64,000 nucleotides of DNA from Rossellomorea aquimaris (GCA_020524245.1 JAIVLN010000003.1:62001-126000), one strand, 5' to 3'. Shown: positions 33,945 through 43,322, counted from the first letter of the stretch. Notes: generated from the letters alone by a model not told the origin. A program made the numbers and translations.

Positions 33945-34808
33945 ATGAAGGAAATGAATTTTGTTTTGAAATATATGTTGAAATGCATGCCTCATCACGC
34001 GATTACAAATTTCGTGGGGGCATTTATGAAATCCCGACTCAGTAAATTCGCGATTCCACTTTATATACGTTTGTATCAGATCGATGTTTCAACTGTGGAA
34101 AGGCCGATGTCAGATTTCCATAGCTTGAATGACTTCTTCAAAAGGAAGTTGAAACCGGATGCACGACCGATCCATTCACATAAGGATGTATTCGTTAGTC
34201 CGGTTGATGGCGTCATTAGCCAGGTCGGTCGAATCGAAGACGGAGAATTGATCCAGGCGAAAGGCGTCTCATATTCGGTCGAACAACTGCTTGCAGATTC
34301 GTCCAAAGCGGAGATGTTCCAGAACGGTTCTTTCATGACGATTTATTTGAGCCCGAAAGATTATCACCGTATCCACGCACCTGTAGAGGGAACGATAACC
34401 GATTACAGCTATATTCCGGGACGGCTTTACCCGGTCAATAAAATCGGTGTCACCTCGATCGAGGGACTTTTTACAAAGAATGAACGCTTGTCCACCTACT
34501 TGGATACTTCTACCGGAAAAATGGCGATTGTTAAAGTAGGTGCAATGATTGTAGGCAGTGTCCAGGTCGCTTACCAGGAACACGTTGAAAGACTCCATCA
34601 AGGAAAACCTTATAAGGCGATTCTGGAAACAATCGAATCCGTCCGTAAAGGGGATGAGATCGGACACTTCGAGTTTGGTTCCACCGTCATCTTATTGTTT
34701 GAGGAAAATCAGATTGAAATGGCGGGAAGTGTCGCACAGGGCTCAGCCATTAAGATGGGTGAGCCACTCGGCTATACAGTGAAAAAACTTGAACGGAAAG
34801 TGGATTAA
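33945..34808 (+). CDS. psd: Phosphatidylserine decarboxylase (proenzyme)
   Basis: About 287 residues. The enzyme forms phosphatidylethanolamine from phosphatidylserine at the membrane. It has the SPVDGVISQVG block, LSPKDYHRIHAPVEG, and the self-cleavage site FGST near the C-terminus, where the Ser becomes the pyruvoyl group. The start is uncertain: ATG 33945 or 33954 give N-termini like B. subtilis Psd (MNFVLKYM...); neither has a strong ribosome binding site. The frame is open to a TTG at 33900. Confidence 0.9.
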   Translation: MKEMNFVLKYMLKCMPHHAITNFVGAFMKSRLSKFAIPLYIRLYQIDVSTVERPMSDFHSLNDFFKRKLKPDARPIHSHKDVFVSPVDGVISQVGRIEDGELIQAKGVSYSVEQLLADSSKAEMFQNGSFMTIYLSPKDYHRIHAPVEGTITDYSYIPGRLYPVNKIGVTSIEGLFTKNERLSTYLDTSTGKMAIVKVGAMIVGSVQVAYQEHVERLHQGKPYKAILETIESVRKGDEIGHFEFGSTVILLFEENQIEMAGSVAQGSAIKMGEPLGYTVKKLERKVD

Positions 34809-34834
34809 AAGGGTGATGAGATCACCTTTTTTTC
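34806..34834. terminator. Bidirectional terminator between psd and the SDR gene
   Basis: Stem AAGGTGAT/ATCACCTT-like with T-tracts on the plus strand (TTTTTTT) and AAAA on the other side. Confidence 0.75.
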
Positions 34835-35900
34835 ATTTTACAAGAACAGCCTTCTCCTTATCATGTCTTGAAGCTTTATAGTAGTTCACGATCGCTTCCC
34901 CGTACTCTTCAAACGATGGACAGCGGATACCTGAGCCTTCCAAGTCTTTGATCGTATTTGTAGCATCATAAATCGTTTCACAAAGGAAATAGTCGAGTGT
35001 CTCCCTCTCTACTTGTACCCATCTTCTGAACTGGGGAATCCTTAGCATCCCGCTTACAACGGATGTCGGCAGGACCCAGGAAGGTTTTTTATGAAGGAGA
35101 TGACCGACAATCTGTTCATAAAGGTCCCTTGCATCACTCGGGCGCGGATCGGTGAGATGGTAGACCTTCCCTTTACTTTTATCATAATGGGTAAAGTAAT
35201 AGACAGCTTCCAAAATATAATCGACGGGAACCAAATAGACCGGCACTTCTCCACGTCCAATGTATGGAATCGGAAGACGCGAAAACTTATCAAGGAACCG
35301 CATGATGAAATAGGGACCGTCGAATTTCACCGTTTCACCTGTTCGGGAATGGCCGACAACAATGCCTGGGCGAATGATCGTGGTCGGGATCTTGTCCATT
35401 ACTTCCTGAACGAGGACCTCCGCTTTATATTTGGTCGCTTCATAATGATTTTTGAAGCCTTGTCCCTTCACCAGTTCGTCTTCATACACAACTCCAGTCC
35501 GGTCTCCAGAGACATAGGCGGTGCTGAAGTAGATGAACCTCTTCAGGTTCGGAAGCTGTTCCATCCAGTCAAGCACCATACGAGTACCTGTCACATTCAC
35601 ATTCTCAGCGATCGTTTTAGGAACAGCGAGATCGTATATGGCAGCAAGGTGAAACACGTTCGTAACCGAATCGAGCTCCTCTTCCTCCTTCAAACCAAGC
35701 CCTTTTTGCGTGATATCCCCTTGTAGAAGATTGTAACGTTCCGGCTCATCCAACATCCGGACGGATGATTCCGCCTTTTGCATTTGGCTTGGATGGACCA
35801 GCAGTTTGAACGTCGAATCGGGTTCTTTTTCAGAAATGAATACAACCAACTTGGTGGCCAGGAAACCAGGGAAGCCTGTTATGAAATATGTGTGGGGCAT
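34833..35900 (-). CDS. Extended SDR / thioester-reductase-like NAD-binding protein
   Basis: A 355-residue Rossmann protein. The N-terminal nucleotide loop is FITGFPGFLATKL (a variant of TGxxGxxG), with DVTNVFHLAA-type strand (SVTNVFHLAAIYD) and the catalytic YEATK (Tyr and Lys of YxxxK). It resembles the male-sterility/TE-reductase-like SDR group. The substrate is unknown; a lipid-related role is possible next to psd but unproven. ATG 35900 has GGAG 8 nt upstream. It is divergent from the phospholipase-like gene at 35985. Confidence 0.8.
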   Translation of the reverse strand: MPHTYFITGFPGFLATKLVVFISEKEPDSTFKLLVHPSQMQKAESSVRMLDEPERYNLLQGDITQKGLGLKEEEELDSVTNVFHLAAIYDLAVPKTIAENVNVTGTRMVLDWMEQLPNLKRFIYFSTAYVSGDRTGVVYEDELVKGQGFKNHYEATKYKAEVLVQEVMDKIPTTIIRPGIVVGHSRTGETVKFDGPYFIMRFLDKFSRLPIPYIGRGEVPVYLVPVDYILEAVYYFTHYDKSKGKVYHLTDPRPSDARDLYEQIVGHLLHKKPSWVLPTSVVSGMLRIPQFRRWVQVERETLDYFLCETIYDATNTIKDLEGSGIRCPSFEEYGEAIVNYYKASRHDKEKAVLVK

Positions 35901-35984
35901 CTTCTTCACTCCAATCGTTTTCATTAAACTGGAAATCCTATATAATTTGAACATACAGACCAAGTCGTGAGAGGTGACTGAGCA

Positions 35985-36908
35985 ATGCCGAATGTGTGGA
36001 CTCATATGTATTTTGGGGAACGTTTATTAGAAAAGACCAGCATCATAAAGTTGGATGCGGACACGAAACCGTATTTCAATTTTGGTACTCAAGGTCCAGA
36101 TCCCTTTTTCTATCACAATTTCTGGCCATGGAAATCGAGTGCTGTTACGGAAGTCGGCGACCGAATCCACCATGAAATGTGTGGGGACTTCCTATTGAAA
36201 CTGATCGACTATACGAAAGACCATTTGGATGATGAGAAACTCGTCGCCTTTACGACCGGCTTCATCACGCATCACATACTGGATCGGAATGCACATCCGT
36301 ACATCAATTACCGGTCTGGAACCGAAGGGAATCGACACCAAAAGCTCGAAATCATTATAGATACGCTACTCATGAAAAAGTACAAAAACATTGAAACGTG
36401 GAAAACGCCTGTTTACAAGGAGTTGTCCATCGGAAAATCGTTGCACGAGCCTGTTGAAAGGATGCTAAAAGAAACGATTAATTCCACTTTTCCAGATCTT
36501 CATGCAAAAATGCCTGCCGGGTATGTTCAGCAATCCTACCAACACATGCAAACGGCACTACGGGTTCTATATGATCCGTTCGGTTGGAAAAACAAGTTGT
36601 TGAAAGAGCGTGTCCATCCGTTCTCTTATCAGAAAAATATTGCCCCTGCTGATTATTTGAATGAAGAAAGAACGCCATGGTTCCATCCTGCTCAACCGGA
36701 TGAGAGACATGAAGAAACATTCATCGAACTCGTGGAGCAAGCAGAGCGTGAAGGGATTGATATTTTTACAGAACTGAAAGCCTATTGGTTTGAAGATGAG
36801 ATGCAGGCTTATGAGTCTCTGAAACAAAAGCTCGGCAACATCTGCTATGACACAGGCAAAGATCTCTCACTACAACTCGAAAACAGACATTTTGAACCGA
36901 TTTTGTAG
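35985..36908 (+). CDS. Zinc-dependent phospholipase C-like protein
   Basis: A 307-residue protein with the zinc-ligand pattern of the zinc-dependent PLC family: WTHMYFGE at the N-terminus, FGTQGPDPFFYHNF, a later HHILDRNAHPY, and YRSGTEGNRHQKLE. It has no signal peptide, so it is probably cytosolic, unlike secreted PLC toxins. Substrate unknown. It lies beside psd and an SDR gene, which hints at lipid metabolism. Confidence 0.82.
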   Translation: MPNVWTHMYFGERLLEKTSIIKLDADTKPYFNFGTQGPDPFFYHNFWPWKSSAVTEVGDRIHHEMCGDFLLKLIDYTKDHLDDEKLVAFTTGFITHHILDRNAHPYINYRSGTEGNRHQKLEIIIDTLLMKKYKNIETWKTPVYKELSIGKSLHEPVERMLKETINSTFPDLHAKMPAGYVQQSYQHMQTALRVLYDPFGWKNKLLKERVHPFSYQKNIAPADYLNEERTPWFHPAQPDERHEETFIELVEQAEREGIDIFTELKAYWFEDEMQAYESLKQKLGNICYDTGKDLSLQLENRHFEPIL

Positions 36909-36913
36909 AATAA

Positions 36914-36949
36914 AGCCTGAGTGGAGTAACCCCTCCACTCAGGTTTTTA
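36914..36949 (+). terminator. Terminator of the PLC-like gene
   Basis: Stem CCTGAGTGGAG/CTCCACTCAGG with TTTTTATTTT following. Confidence 0.92.
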
Positions 36950-36973
36950 TTTTAAGCTCTTATCTAAAAGAGT

Positions 36974-37419
36974 GTTGCTTTTGTTTCATTTTTATAATCT
37001 CACCTTATGCAAGTTGATTGAAGCGCAAGGTGCGAGACTCCTGCGGGATCAGCGTGCCTACTACCTGAATAATCTCCTCGCAAGGCATGCGACGAGGAAG
37101 CTCGCTTCGACAGGACTTTCTTGTAGACGCAGAAGCACAAATGGCTTCCTGGAAAAGGAGACCAATCACTTTTTAAAAGGATCTTCGACTAAGACCCACC
37201 ACGTCCTGTGGTGAACGTCGAAGCCAGCACATCCTGTGCAAGTGAGTGGGCTCACCGCACGCCCCGCGGAAAGCGAGCATCCTGGAGCGGAAATCAACGA
37301 CTTTTAAAGAAAACTTGGCGAGACCAAGCCTTTTGTAGGTCGAGCCTTAGTTCCCTTATACTGAAGAAAGTATTTTATACTTTCTTCAAGTGCAAGAGCA
37401 ACAAAGTTTGCGAAAACAG
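36974..37419 (+). repeat. Long fold-back repeat, copy 3, with two extra inserts
   Basis: Same ends and orientation as copies 1 and 2, but about 150 nt longer. About 70 nt replace the short loop before GTGGGCTCACC (roughly 37165-37240), containing pairs such as CCACGTCCTGTGG. A second insert of about 85 nt (roughly 37305-37395) sits just before AGAGCAACAAAG and holds a strong hairpin GAAGAAAGTA/TACTTTCTTC. Both inserts fall in predicted loops of the fold-back. Confidence 0.88.
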
Positions 37420-37429
37420 CATTATTTTA

Positions 37430-38707
37430 TTACATCGTCACCTCATTGTTCAGTTGCGCTTCTTTTTTACCTTTTTCAATGTCGACGCGAGATAATAAGA
37501 AGATTCCGAGCAAGAAGAAAATGATTAACGAGAAAATACCCATACGCGTCGATCCTGTTAATTGGCCAACGATACCAAACACAAAAGGTCCGAAGATCGC
37601 TGAGAATTTTGCTGATATACCGTAAAAGCCGAAAAACTCTGCATGCTTGTTCTCCGGTACCATGCTTCCGAAAATAGAACGGCTCAACGCCTGTGCCCCG
37701 CCTTGCACGAAACCGACCATGATGGCGAGCGCGTAAAAGTGGGTGGCCGAAGTCATAAAGTATCCGAGCATGACGATGACGACGTACGTCCATAGCGCGA
37801 TGTACAGGGCACGCTTCGCCTGGATCTTTTTCGCTAAATATCCGAACAGGAAGGCAAAAGGTATACCGACGAATTGGGTGATGAGGAGTGCAGCAATCAG
37901 GTCCGTCGAACCGATTCCAATGTCTCTCCCGTATATGGTCGCCATCTTGATGATGGTCGAGATACCGTCGTTGAACAACCAGAACGCAACTAAAAAAAGG
38001 AGCAATTGCTTGAACTGGTTGATTTCCTTGAATGTCGTCTTTAAACGTTTAAAGCCGATTGTGACATAAGATCCTTTCAGATCAGGCTGCTCATGCTTTT
38101 TTTCCTTGATGTTGCGGAACAGCGGCAGTGAAAAGACGAACCACCAGACCCCGACACTGGCGAAGGATAGTTGTGTTGCAATGAGGGAGTTCGGCAGGAA
38201 AAACCACTGGGGATTCATGATCATCATCAAGTTGATGAGCAGGAGTAACCCTCCTCCGATGTATCCAAACGCATAACCTCTCGCTGAAATCCGGTCAATC
38301 TCCCCTTTTGGCGCAATTTCAGGTAAAAATGCATCGTAGAAGGCATTCCCTCCTGAAAAACCGATCGTACCGAAAATGAGGAGAATTGAAGCAAGGATAT
38401 AATCCCCTTCACCGACAAAAGCAAGCAGGATACTCGCAAGGATTCCCATGTACGCGAAGAATCGCAGAAACTTTTTCTTAGAGTTCGAATGGTCTGCAAT
38501 CGCTCCGAGTATGGGTGCGAGCAGTGCAACGATCAAAACCGCGATGGATTGTGAATATCCCCAGTAGGCTGTTGCTGTCGTCTTATCGATGTTCTTTGCT
38601 GCGACATCGTAATAGAATACAGGCAGAACAGCTGCCATGATCGTCGTGGCAAACGCGGAATTCGCCCAGTCGTACATCGTCCAGGAATAGATTTCTTTCT
38701 TTTTCAT
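37430..38707 (-). CDS. yxiO: MFS transporter, Atg22/UMF1-like (YxiO)
   Basis: A 425-residue protein with 12 predicted helices. The start MKKKEIYSWTMYDWANSAFATTIMA and the second-helix region LLAPILGAIADHSNSKKKFL are hallmarks of the vacuole-effluxer Atg22-like group, which in fungi exports amino acids; bacterial substrates are not established. GGGGGATCGTT upstream of the ATG. It ends just beside repeat copy 3 without an obvious terminator. Confidence 0.85.
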   Translation of the reverse strand: MKKKEIYSWTMYDWANSAFATTIMAAVLPVFYYDVAAKNIDKTTATAYWGYSQSIAVLIVALLAPILGAIADHSNSKKKFLRFFAYMGILASILLAFVGEGDYILASILLIFGTIGFSGGNAFYDAFLPEIAPKGEIDRISARGYAFGYIGGGLLLLINLMMIMNPQWFFLPNSLIATQLSFASVGVWWFVFSLPLFRNIKEKKHEQPDLKGSYVTIGFKRLKTTFKEINQFKQLLLFLVAFWLFNDGISTIIKMATIYGRDIGIGSTDLIAALLITQFVGIPFAFLFGYLAKKIQAKRALYIALWTYVVIVMLGYFMTSATHFYALAIMVGFVQGGAQALSRSIFGSMVPENKHAEFFGFYGISAKFSAIFGPFVFGIVGQLTGSTRMGIFSLIIFFLLGIFLLSRVDIEKGKKEAQLNNEVTM

Positions 38708-38826
38708 AACGATCCCCCTCTTTTCTGAACCAGATCACCGCTCTATTTCATTATATGTCCGACATTTTCCTTACAGTTCTATATTCGCTTCTGTTAGGAT
38801 GTTCACCTTTTTGATTTTTTGTAAAG

Positions 38827-38950
38827 CTTGGGGAAGTTTGAGGTGGACTTGGGGAACTTTTGTGCAGACTTGTGGAACTTTCAGGGTCACTTGTGGAACT
38901 TTGAAGCTCACTTGTGGAACTTTCCTGTCTACTTGTGGAATTTAGTAAGT
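38827..38950 (+). repeat. Array 4: six 21-nt units, CTTGTGGAACTT family
   Basis: CTTG(T/G)GGAA(C/G)TTT recurs at 38827, 38848, 38869, 38890, 38911 and 38932, exactly every 21 nt; the 7-nt spacers differ in each unit. Same family and orientation as array 2 at 19224. It lies beyond the bmrD terminator and before the yxiO promoter region. Confidence 0.95.
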
Positions 38951-38978
38951 TTTTACTATAGAAAAAGTTCCAATAAAG

Positions 38979-39010
38979 AAGGACTGACCCACTAGGATCA
39001 GTCCTCTTCT
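38979..39010 (-). terminator. bmrD terminator
   Basis: Stem AGGACTGA/TCAGTCCT with loop TCCTAGTGGG; the minus-strand tail is TCTTTATTG. Confidence 0.8.
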
Positions 39011-39015
39011 CTCTT

Positions 39016-41037
39016 TCATACAGCTTGGGATTGTTTCGTTCCTTGCTGCATCTGATACATTTGATAATATTTGCCTTTTACTTCCATCAGCTCATCGTGC
39101 GAGCCTCGCTCAACGATTCGTCCGCGATCGAGCACCAGAATCTGATCGGCACTCTTAATTGTAGAAAGTCGATGTGCGATGATGAACGTCGTCCGCCCTT
39201 TCTTTAATACATCCAGTGCCTTCTGGATGATCGCTTCCGTTTCGGTGTCGATGTTCGCTGTCGCTTCATCCAAAATCAAGATGGATGGATTGTACGCCAA
39301 CGCACGTGCGAATGAAATCAACTGGCGTTGTCCGGCTGACAGTGTACTTCCTTTTTCGATGACCGGCTCATCATAACCGTTAGGCAGCTGCTTGATGAAC
39401 GGCTCAGCACCGACATCGCGCAACGCTTTTTCAACCGTTTCACGAGAGATGTTCGGATCATCCAGGCTGACGTTCGAAGCAATTGTCCCTGTAAAAAGGA
39501 ACGGATCCTGAAGCACAATTCCCATATGCTTACGCAGATCCTGCCTCGTCATCTTCTGGATATCCTGCCCGTCAATCATGATCTTACCGTGTTCAATGTC
39601 ATAGAACCGGAACAGTAGGTTCATGATCGAACTTTTACCAGAACCGGTATGACCGACAAGTGCGACGGTCTCGCCTTGTTTCGCTTCAAAGGAAATGTTC
39701 TTCAACACGTAGTCGTCCTCTTTATACGCGAACGTCACATCATCGAAGACGACATTCCCGTCATAACGAGGGAGTGTCGTATTGGACACATCCTCCCCTT
39801 CACGATCCAAGAGTCGGAACACGCGCTCACCCGACACAAGTGCTTGCTCTAGGTTCGCGAGCTGCGTCACGATTCCCATGATTGGCTGGAATAGACGGTT
39901 CAAGTAATCGACGAATGCGTACAGCACACCGACAGAAACTGCAGTTGTCGCAGTAAGGGATGCTCCGCCGAAATACCAAATCAAGGTCACGAATGCGATG
40001 TTACGCAGCAACCCGACCAGGTTGTGTGACATCAAGGCATCGAGACTCAGTAATTTGTTCCGATATTGGAAATACTCCTCGTTGATCGTTTCGAACTCTT
40101 TCGTCGTCTGCTTCTCTCTTCGAAACGCCTGGATGATCGTCATCCCTTGAATCGATTCGTTGATCATCGCGTTCAAATCACTCAACCGTTGACGGATCAA
40201 GTGGTTGTACTTGGACGCATACTTTCGGTACATGATGATCCAGACGAACATGATCGGGATGATGACAGAACAGATCATCGCCAATCGGACGTCCAGGAAG
40301 AAGAGCGCCGTCAAGATTCCAAGGATATAGATGATCCCTGTGAAAAATTGCGCCAACACCGTTACGTACAGTTCACGGATCGCTTCAGTATCATTCGTGA
40401 TCCTTGAAACGACTTTACCGGCTGGCAAGTTATCAAAATAATTCACTGGCAAACGTTGAATCTGTCCAAATACATCCGTCCGCATATTTTGGATGATCCG
40501 GTTTGCAGATTTCTGTAGCAAGTACTTCTGCCAGTATGTGAAAAATGCAGAAATCACGAGCAACCCTAGATAAAAGGCACTCAAATAGATGAGCCACTTC
40601 ACTTCCGGTTGATAGAACGCGAGTAACTGATCGGTCGTCAGTTCCACTGCATTATACTCCGCTTTATTCTCACCTTTTTCAATAACGATGTTGTCGCCTT
40701 CTATCGAGCGATTCCCATCAAAGGCGATCGGTTCGTCAATGAAATAGTAATCTCTTTTTACTTGTAGGATCCGGACTTCCGGGTACTCTGAGGCATCTCC
40801 GTCAAAATAAGCTGTACGGATGTAATGCTTCCCTTCGTACTCCACGGTCTCTTCACCTGGACCGTCTACTTGTATCCAAGGTTTTTCGATTCCTAAAATA
40901 TGATTGTCGATCATTTTCTTTGCGATGAATGGACCGGTCAACTCAGCTGAAACCGCAATCGTCAACATCGCCAATGCGAAAAGGATCATCTTCTTGTATC
41001 GTAATGCGTATCGGTATAATCGTTTACCTACGCCCAT
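39016..41037 (-). CDS. bmrD: Multidrug ABC exporter half BmrD (YheH)
   Basis: A 673-residue half-transporter: six membrane helices then a nucleotide-binding domain with Walker A GHTGSGKSS, signature LSAGQRQLISF and Walker B ILILDEATANID carrying the catalytic Glu. Between the first two helices there is a long insertion (about residues 50-145, rich in acidic residues), which fits the extracellular domain of BmrD. Length equals that I recall for B. subtilis YheH. It pairs with BmrC, whose gene ends 2 nt upstream. Confidence 0.92.
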   Translation of the reverse strand: MGVGKRLYRYALRYKKMILFALAMLTIAVSAELTGPFIAKKMIDNHILGIEKPWIQVDGPGEETVEYEGKHYIRTAYFDGDASEYPEVRILQVKRDYYFIDEPIAFDGNRSIEGDNIVIEKGENKAEYNAVELTTDQLLAFYQPEVKWLIYLSAFYLGLLVISAFFTYWQKYLLQKSANRIIQNMRTDVFGQIQRLPVNYFDNLPAGKVVSRITNDTEAIRELYVTVLAQFFTGIIYILGILTALFFLDVRLAMICSVIIPIMFVWIIMYRKYASKYNHLIRQRLSDLNAMINESIQGMTIIQAFRREKQTTKEFETINEEYFQYRNKLLSLDALMSHNLVGLLRNIAFVTLIWYFGGASLTATTAVSVGVLYAFVDYLNRLFQPIMGIVTQLANLEQALVSGERVFRLLDREGEDVSNTTLPRYDGNVVFDDVTFAYKEDDYVLKNISFEAKQGETVALVGHTGSGKSSIMNLLFRFYDIEHGKIMIDGQDIQKMTRQDLRKHMGIVLQDPFLFTGTIASNVSLDDPNISRETVEKALRDVGAEPFIKQLPNGYDEPVIEKGSTLSAGQRQLISFARALAYNPSILILDEATANIDTETEAIIQKALDVLKKGRTTFIIAHRLSTIKSADQILVLDRGRIVERGSHDELMEVKGKYYQMYQMQQGTKQSQAV

Positions 41038-41039
41038 AA

Positions 41040-42794
41040 TTACACCACACCTTCTGAGAGGCCGTCTTCCAGCTGTTGTCTTTCGTATTGCTCCTTGTAC
41101 CAGCCTCCGTTTTCCAATAGTTGTTCATGTGTTCCTTCTTCTATCACTGCGCCCTCATCCATAACGAGGATCCAGTCTGCATGTTGGACCGCTGATAGGC
41201 GGTGCGTCGTGATGAAGGTCGTTTTGCCTGATCGTTCATTCCGGATGCTTTCGATGATCTTCGCTTCCGTTTTCCCATCGACAGCCGACATCGCATCATC
41301 CAACAGTAAAATCTCCGGATTGACGAGCAGCGCACGGGCAATCGAAATCCGTTGTTTCTGACCACCAGAAAGCGCAACTCCTTTCTCACCGACAAGCGTC
41401 TTCATTCCTTGTGGTAAGTTTTCAATGTCATTCGTGAGCGATGACAGTTCGACGACATCGTTCAATCGTTTTTGTGACGTCTCATTCACGCCGAACGTGA
41501 TGTTTTCCTTTACTGAACGTGAGAACAGGATTTGCTGTTGAGGAACATATCCCATCCACCCGTGTAGCTGTGACAGTGGAATGTCATCGATCGGTGTCCC
41601 AGAAACGGTAATCGCACCTTTTCCGAGTGGATATTCACGCAGCAACTGCTTGATGAGCGTCGTCTTCCCGCTTCCCGTCTTTCCGACGATTCCGAGGGTT
41701 TGCCCCTGTTTTAATGTAAAAGAAACATTTTTCAAGTTGTCGACTTGAGAAGTTGGATAACGGAACGTCACATTGTCGAACTTGACTTCTGTTGCCTTCG
41801 CTACCGGCTGAACGTTCTCTTTATCCTTTACATCCGCTTCATAATCAAGCGTATCGTTCACTCTGTCGAGGGACGCATTCCCACGCTGCATGATATTGAT
41901 CAATTCTCCGATCGCGAACATCGGCCAGATCAACATCCCGAGATAAACGTTGAAGGAAATCAACTCACCGAGCGTAATCGTCTTATGAAAAACAAGAAAC
42001 GCCCCGTAACCTAATCCAATCATGTAACTGATCCCGACGAGTATTTTTATCGTCGGCTCGAACAATGAATCGATCCGTGCAACGGAAATGTTCTTCTGGT
42101 AAACATCGTCTGCCAGGTTTTCAAAGCGTTTATGGTCTGCTTTTTCCTGAACGTAAGCACGTAGGACGCGGACACCAGAAACCGATTCCAACACCTGGTC
42201 ATTTAATTCACCGAAAGAATCCTGGGCGGTCGTAAAACGTTTATGCATAAGCTTTCCATAACGGTTCATAAGGATCGCCATGATTGGCAATGGCAACAAT
42301 GCCGCTAACGTCAGCTTCCAACTGATCATGAATCCCATGACGAACAGGATCGTGATCAGGAAAAAAGTCGAGTCGATCAATGTCAGAATGCCAAAGCCTG
42401 CGGTCATCGAGATGGCCTTCAGGTCATTCGTCGCTCTTGCCATCAAGTCACCGGTACGATGCTTTTCGTAAAAAGTCGGGGTCATTTTCAACAGATGCCC
42501 CATGAAGCTTGAGCGCATTGTCTTCTCAACTAAGAATGCACCACCAAAGAGCTGATACATCCAGATGTAGTTGATTCCGTAATTCGAAACGAGTAGCGCT
42601 CCATAAATCCCGACGAATTGCATCAACCTTTCAAAAGTGAGGCTACCGATCGTCATTTCATCGATTGCCATTCCGATCAGTTTCGGTGGAATGACCTCCA
42701 TGACGTTGACAATCTGTAATAAGATGATTGCGATTGTGTATCTTTTCCAATGTTTTTTAAAAAACCAACCTAGTTTGTATAATACTGAAAACAT
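41040..42794 (-). CDS. bmrC: Multidrug ABC exporter half BmrC (YheI)
   Basis: A 584-residue half-transporter: six helices and a nucleotide-binding domain with Walker A GKTGSGKTTL, signature LSGGQKQRISI and Walker B ILLLDDAMSAVD. The residue after Walker B is Asp, not Glu, the known degenerate site of this heterodimer half. ATG 42794 has GGAG 8 nt upstream; the open frame continues to 42974 but those residues are leader-region translation. Expression is probably controlled by the leader described at 42836-43351. Confidence 0.92.
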   Translation of the reverse strand: MFSVLYKLGWFFKKHWKRYTIAIILLQIVNVMEVIPPKLIGMAIDEMTIGSLTFERLMQFVGIYGALLVSNYGINYIWMYQLFGGAFLVEKTMRSSFMGHLLKMTPTFYEKHRTGDLMARATNDLKAISMTAGFGILTLIDSTFFLITILFVMGFMISWKLTLAALLPLPIMAILMNRYGKLMHKRFTTAQDSFGELNDQVLESVSGVRVLRAYVQEKADHKRFENLADDVYQKNISVARIDSLFEPTIKILVGISYMIGLGYGAFLVFHKTITLGELISFNVYLGMLIWPMFAIGELINIMQRGNASLDRVNDTLDYEADVKDKENVQPVAKATEVKFDNVTFRYPTSQVDNLKNVSFTLKQGQTLGIVGKTGSGKTTLIKQLLREYPLGKGAITVSGTPIDDIPLSQLHGWMGYVPQQQILFSRSVKENITFGVNETSQKRLNDVVELSSLTNDIENLPQGMKTLVGEKGVALSGGQKQRISIARALLVNPEILLLDDAMSAVDGKTEAKIIESIRNERSGKTTFITTHRLSAVQHADWILVMDEGAVIEEGTHEQLLENGGWYKEQYERQQLEDGLSEGVV

Positions 42795-42835
42795 GCTAGA
42801 TCTCCTCTCTTGCTGTTCGTTTTTGTTTTGATGTG

Positions 42836-42892
42836 TCAGCCGCCTTCGATCCGATCGATTTGGCCTGCTTTTCTTTGGATTTTTGCATTCAT
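42836..42892 (-). CDS. Second leader ORF before bmrC (18 aa)
   Basis: ATG with AAAGGAG 8 nt upstream and 18 codons (MNAKIQRKAGQIDRIEGG), ending 41 nt before bmrC. It lies downstream of both attenuator terminators. The strong ribosome binding site and sensible composition suggest translation; the role may be regulatory or coupling. Below usual length cut-offs. Confidence 0.5.
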   Translation of the reverse strand: MNAKIQRKAGQIDRIEGG

Positions 42893-43058
42893 GAGAATGA
42901 CTCCTTTCAAATACATGGGTTTTATTTATATGAAGCATTCCGTGTTGTTCCGGATGCTTATATACGGTTGGCAATTAATGCTCCCCTTTTGTTCCATAGA
43001 AGGTTAATCATTGAGGTATCACTTTCAGCAACTTCTTTTGATTTTATTTAGTAAAAAC

Positions 43059-43089
43059 AAAAAAAGCATGCCACACGTAAGCGGCATAC
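43059..43089 (-). terminator. Second attenuator terminator in the bmr leader
   Basis: Minus-strand stem GTATGCCGC/GTGGCATGC (two G-U pairs), 6-nt loop, followed by TTTTTTTG. Confidence 0.8.
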
Positions 43090-43120
43090 TTCTTCCCTTG
43101 GATGTAAAAACAAAAAGAAA

Positions 43121-43154
43121 TATAAAAAGCTCACGCATATAGGTGGCGTGAGCT
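43121..43154 (-). terminator. First attenuator terminator in the bmr leader
   Basis: Minus-strand stem AGCTCACGC/GCGTGAGCT, loop of 8 nt, then TTTTTATATTTC. The 5' arm and loop contain CACGCCA (43144-43150), complementary to TGGCGTG inside the leader ORF (43202-43208), which allows a competing antiterminator helix. Confidence 0.85.
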
Positions 43155-43192
43155 GAATGTACAAATATCTAAAAATGCAGATAGAGGTGCCT

Positions 43193-43279
43193 TTATCGGT
43201 CCACGCCATGCTTTATGAAGTTGTTTGCAATTGAAACAATGCAATCTTGTTTCACTGAACGTACGATGTAGTTTTGCAT
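43193..43279 (-). CDS. Leader peptide ORF of bmrCD (28 aa)
   Basis: A 28-codon ORF starting MQNYIVRSVKQDC and ending KHGVDR, preceded by AAAGGAGG with 7-nt spacing, the best ribosome binding site in the region. It begins about 36 nt after the expected transcription start. B. subtilis bmrCD is preceded by leader gene bmrB, whose translation controls readthrough; this ORF is shorter and I cannot show sequence homology, but its position and the two following terminators give the same design. Confidence 0.75.
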   Translation of the reverse strand: MQNYIVRSVKQDCIVSIANNFIKHGVDR

Positions 43280-43322
43280 GACGCTACCTCCTTTTCATCC
43301 TATTTTTATGAATTCCTTATAA

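Noticed and set aside
42795-42974. 60-residue N-terminal extension of BmrC
   Set aside because: Covers the leader region in a frame overlapping the 18-codon ORF; the internal ATG at 42794 has the proper site and family start.
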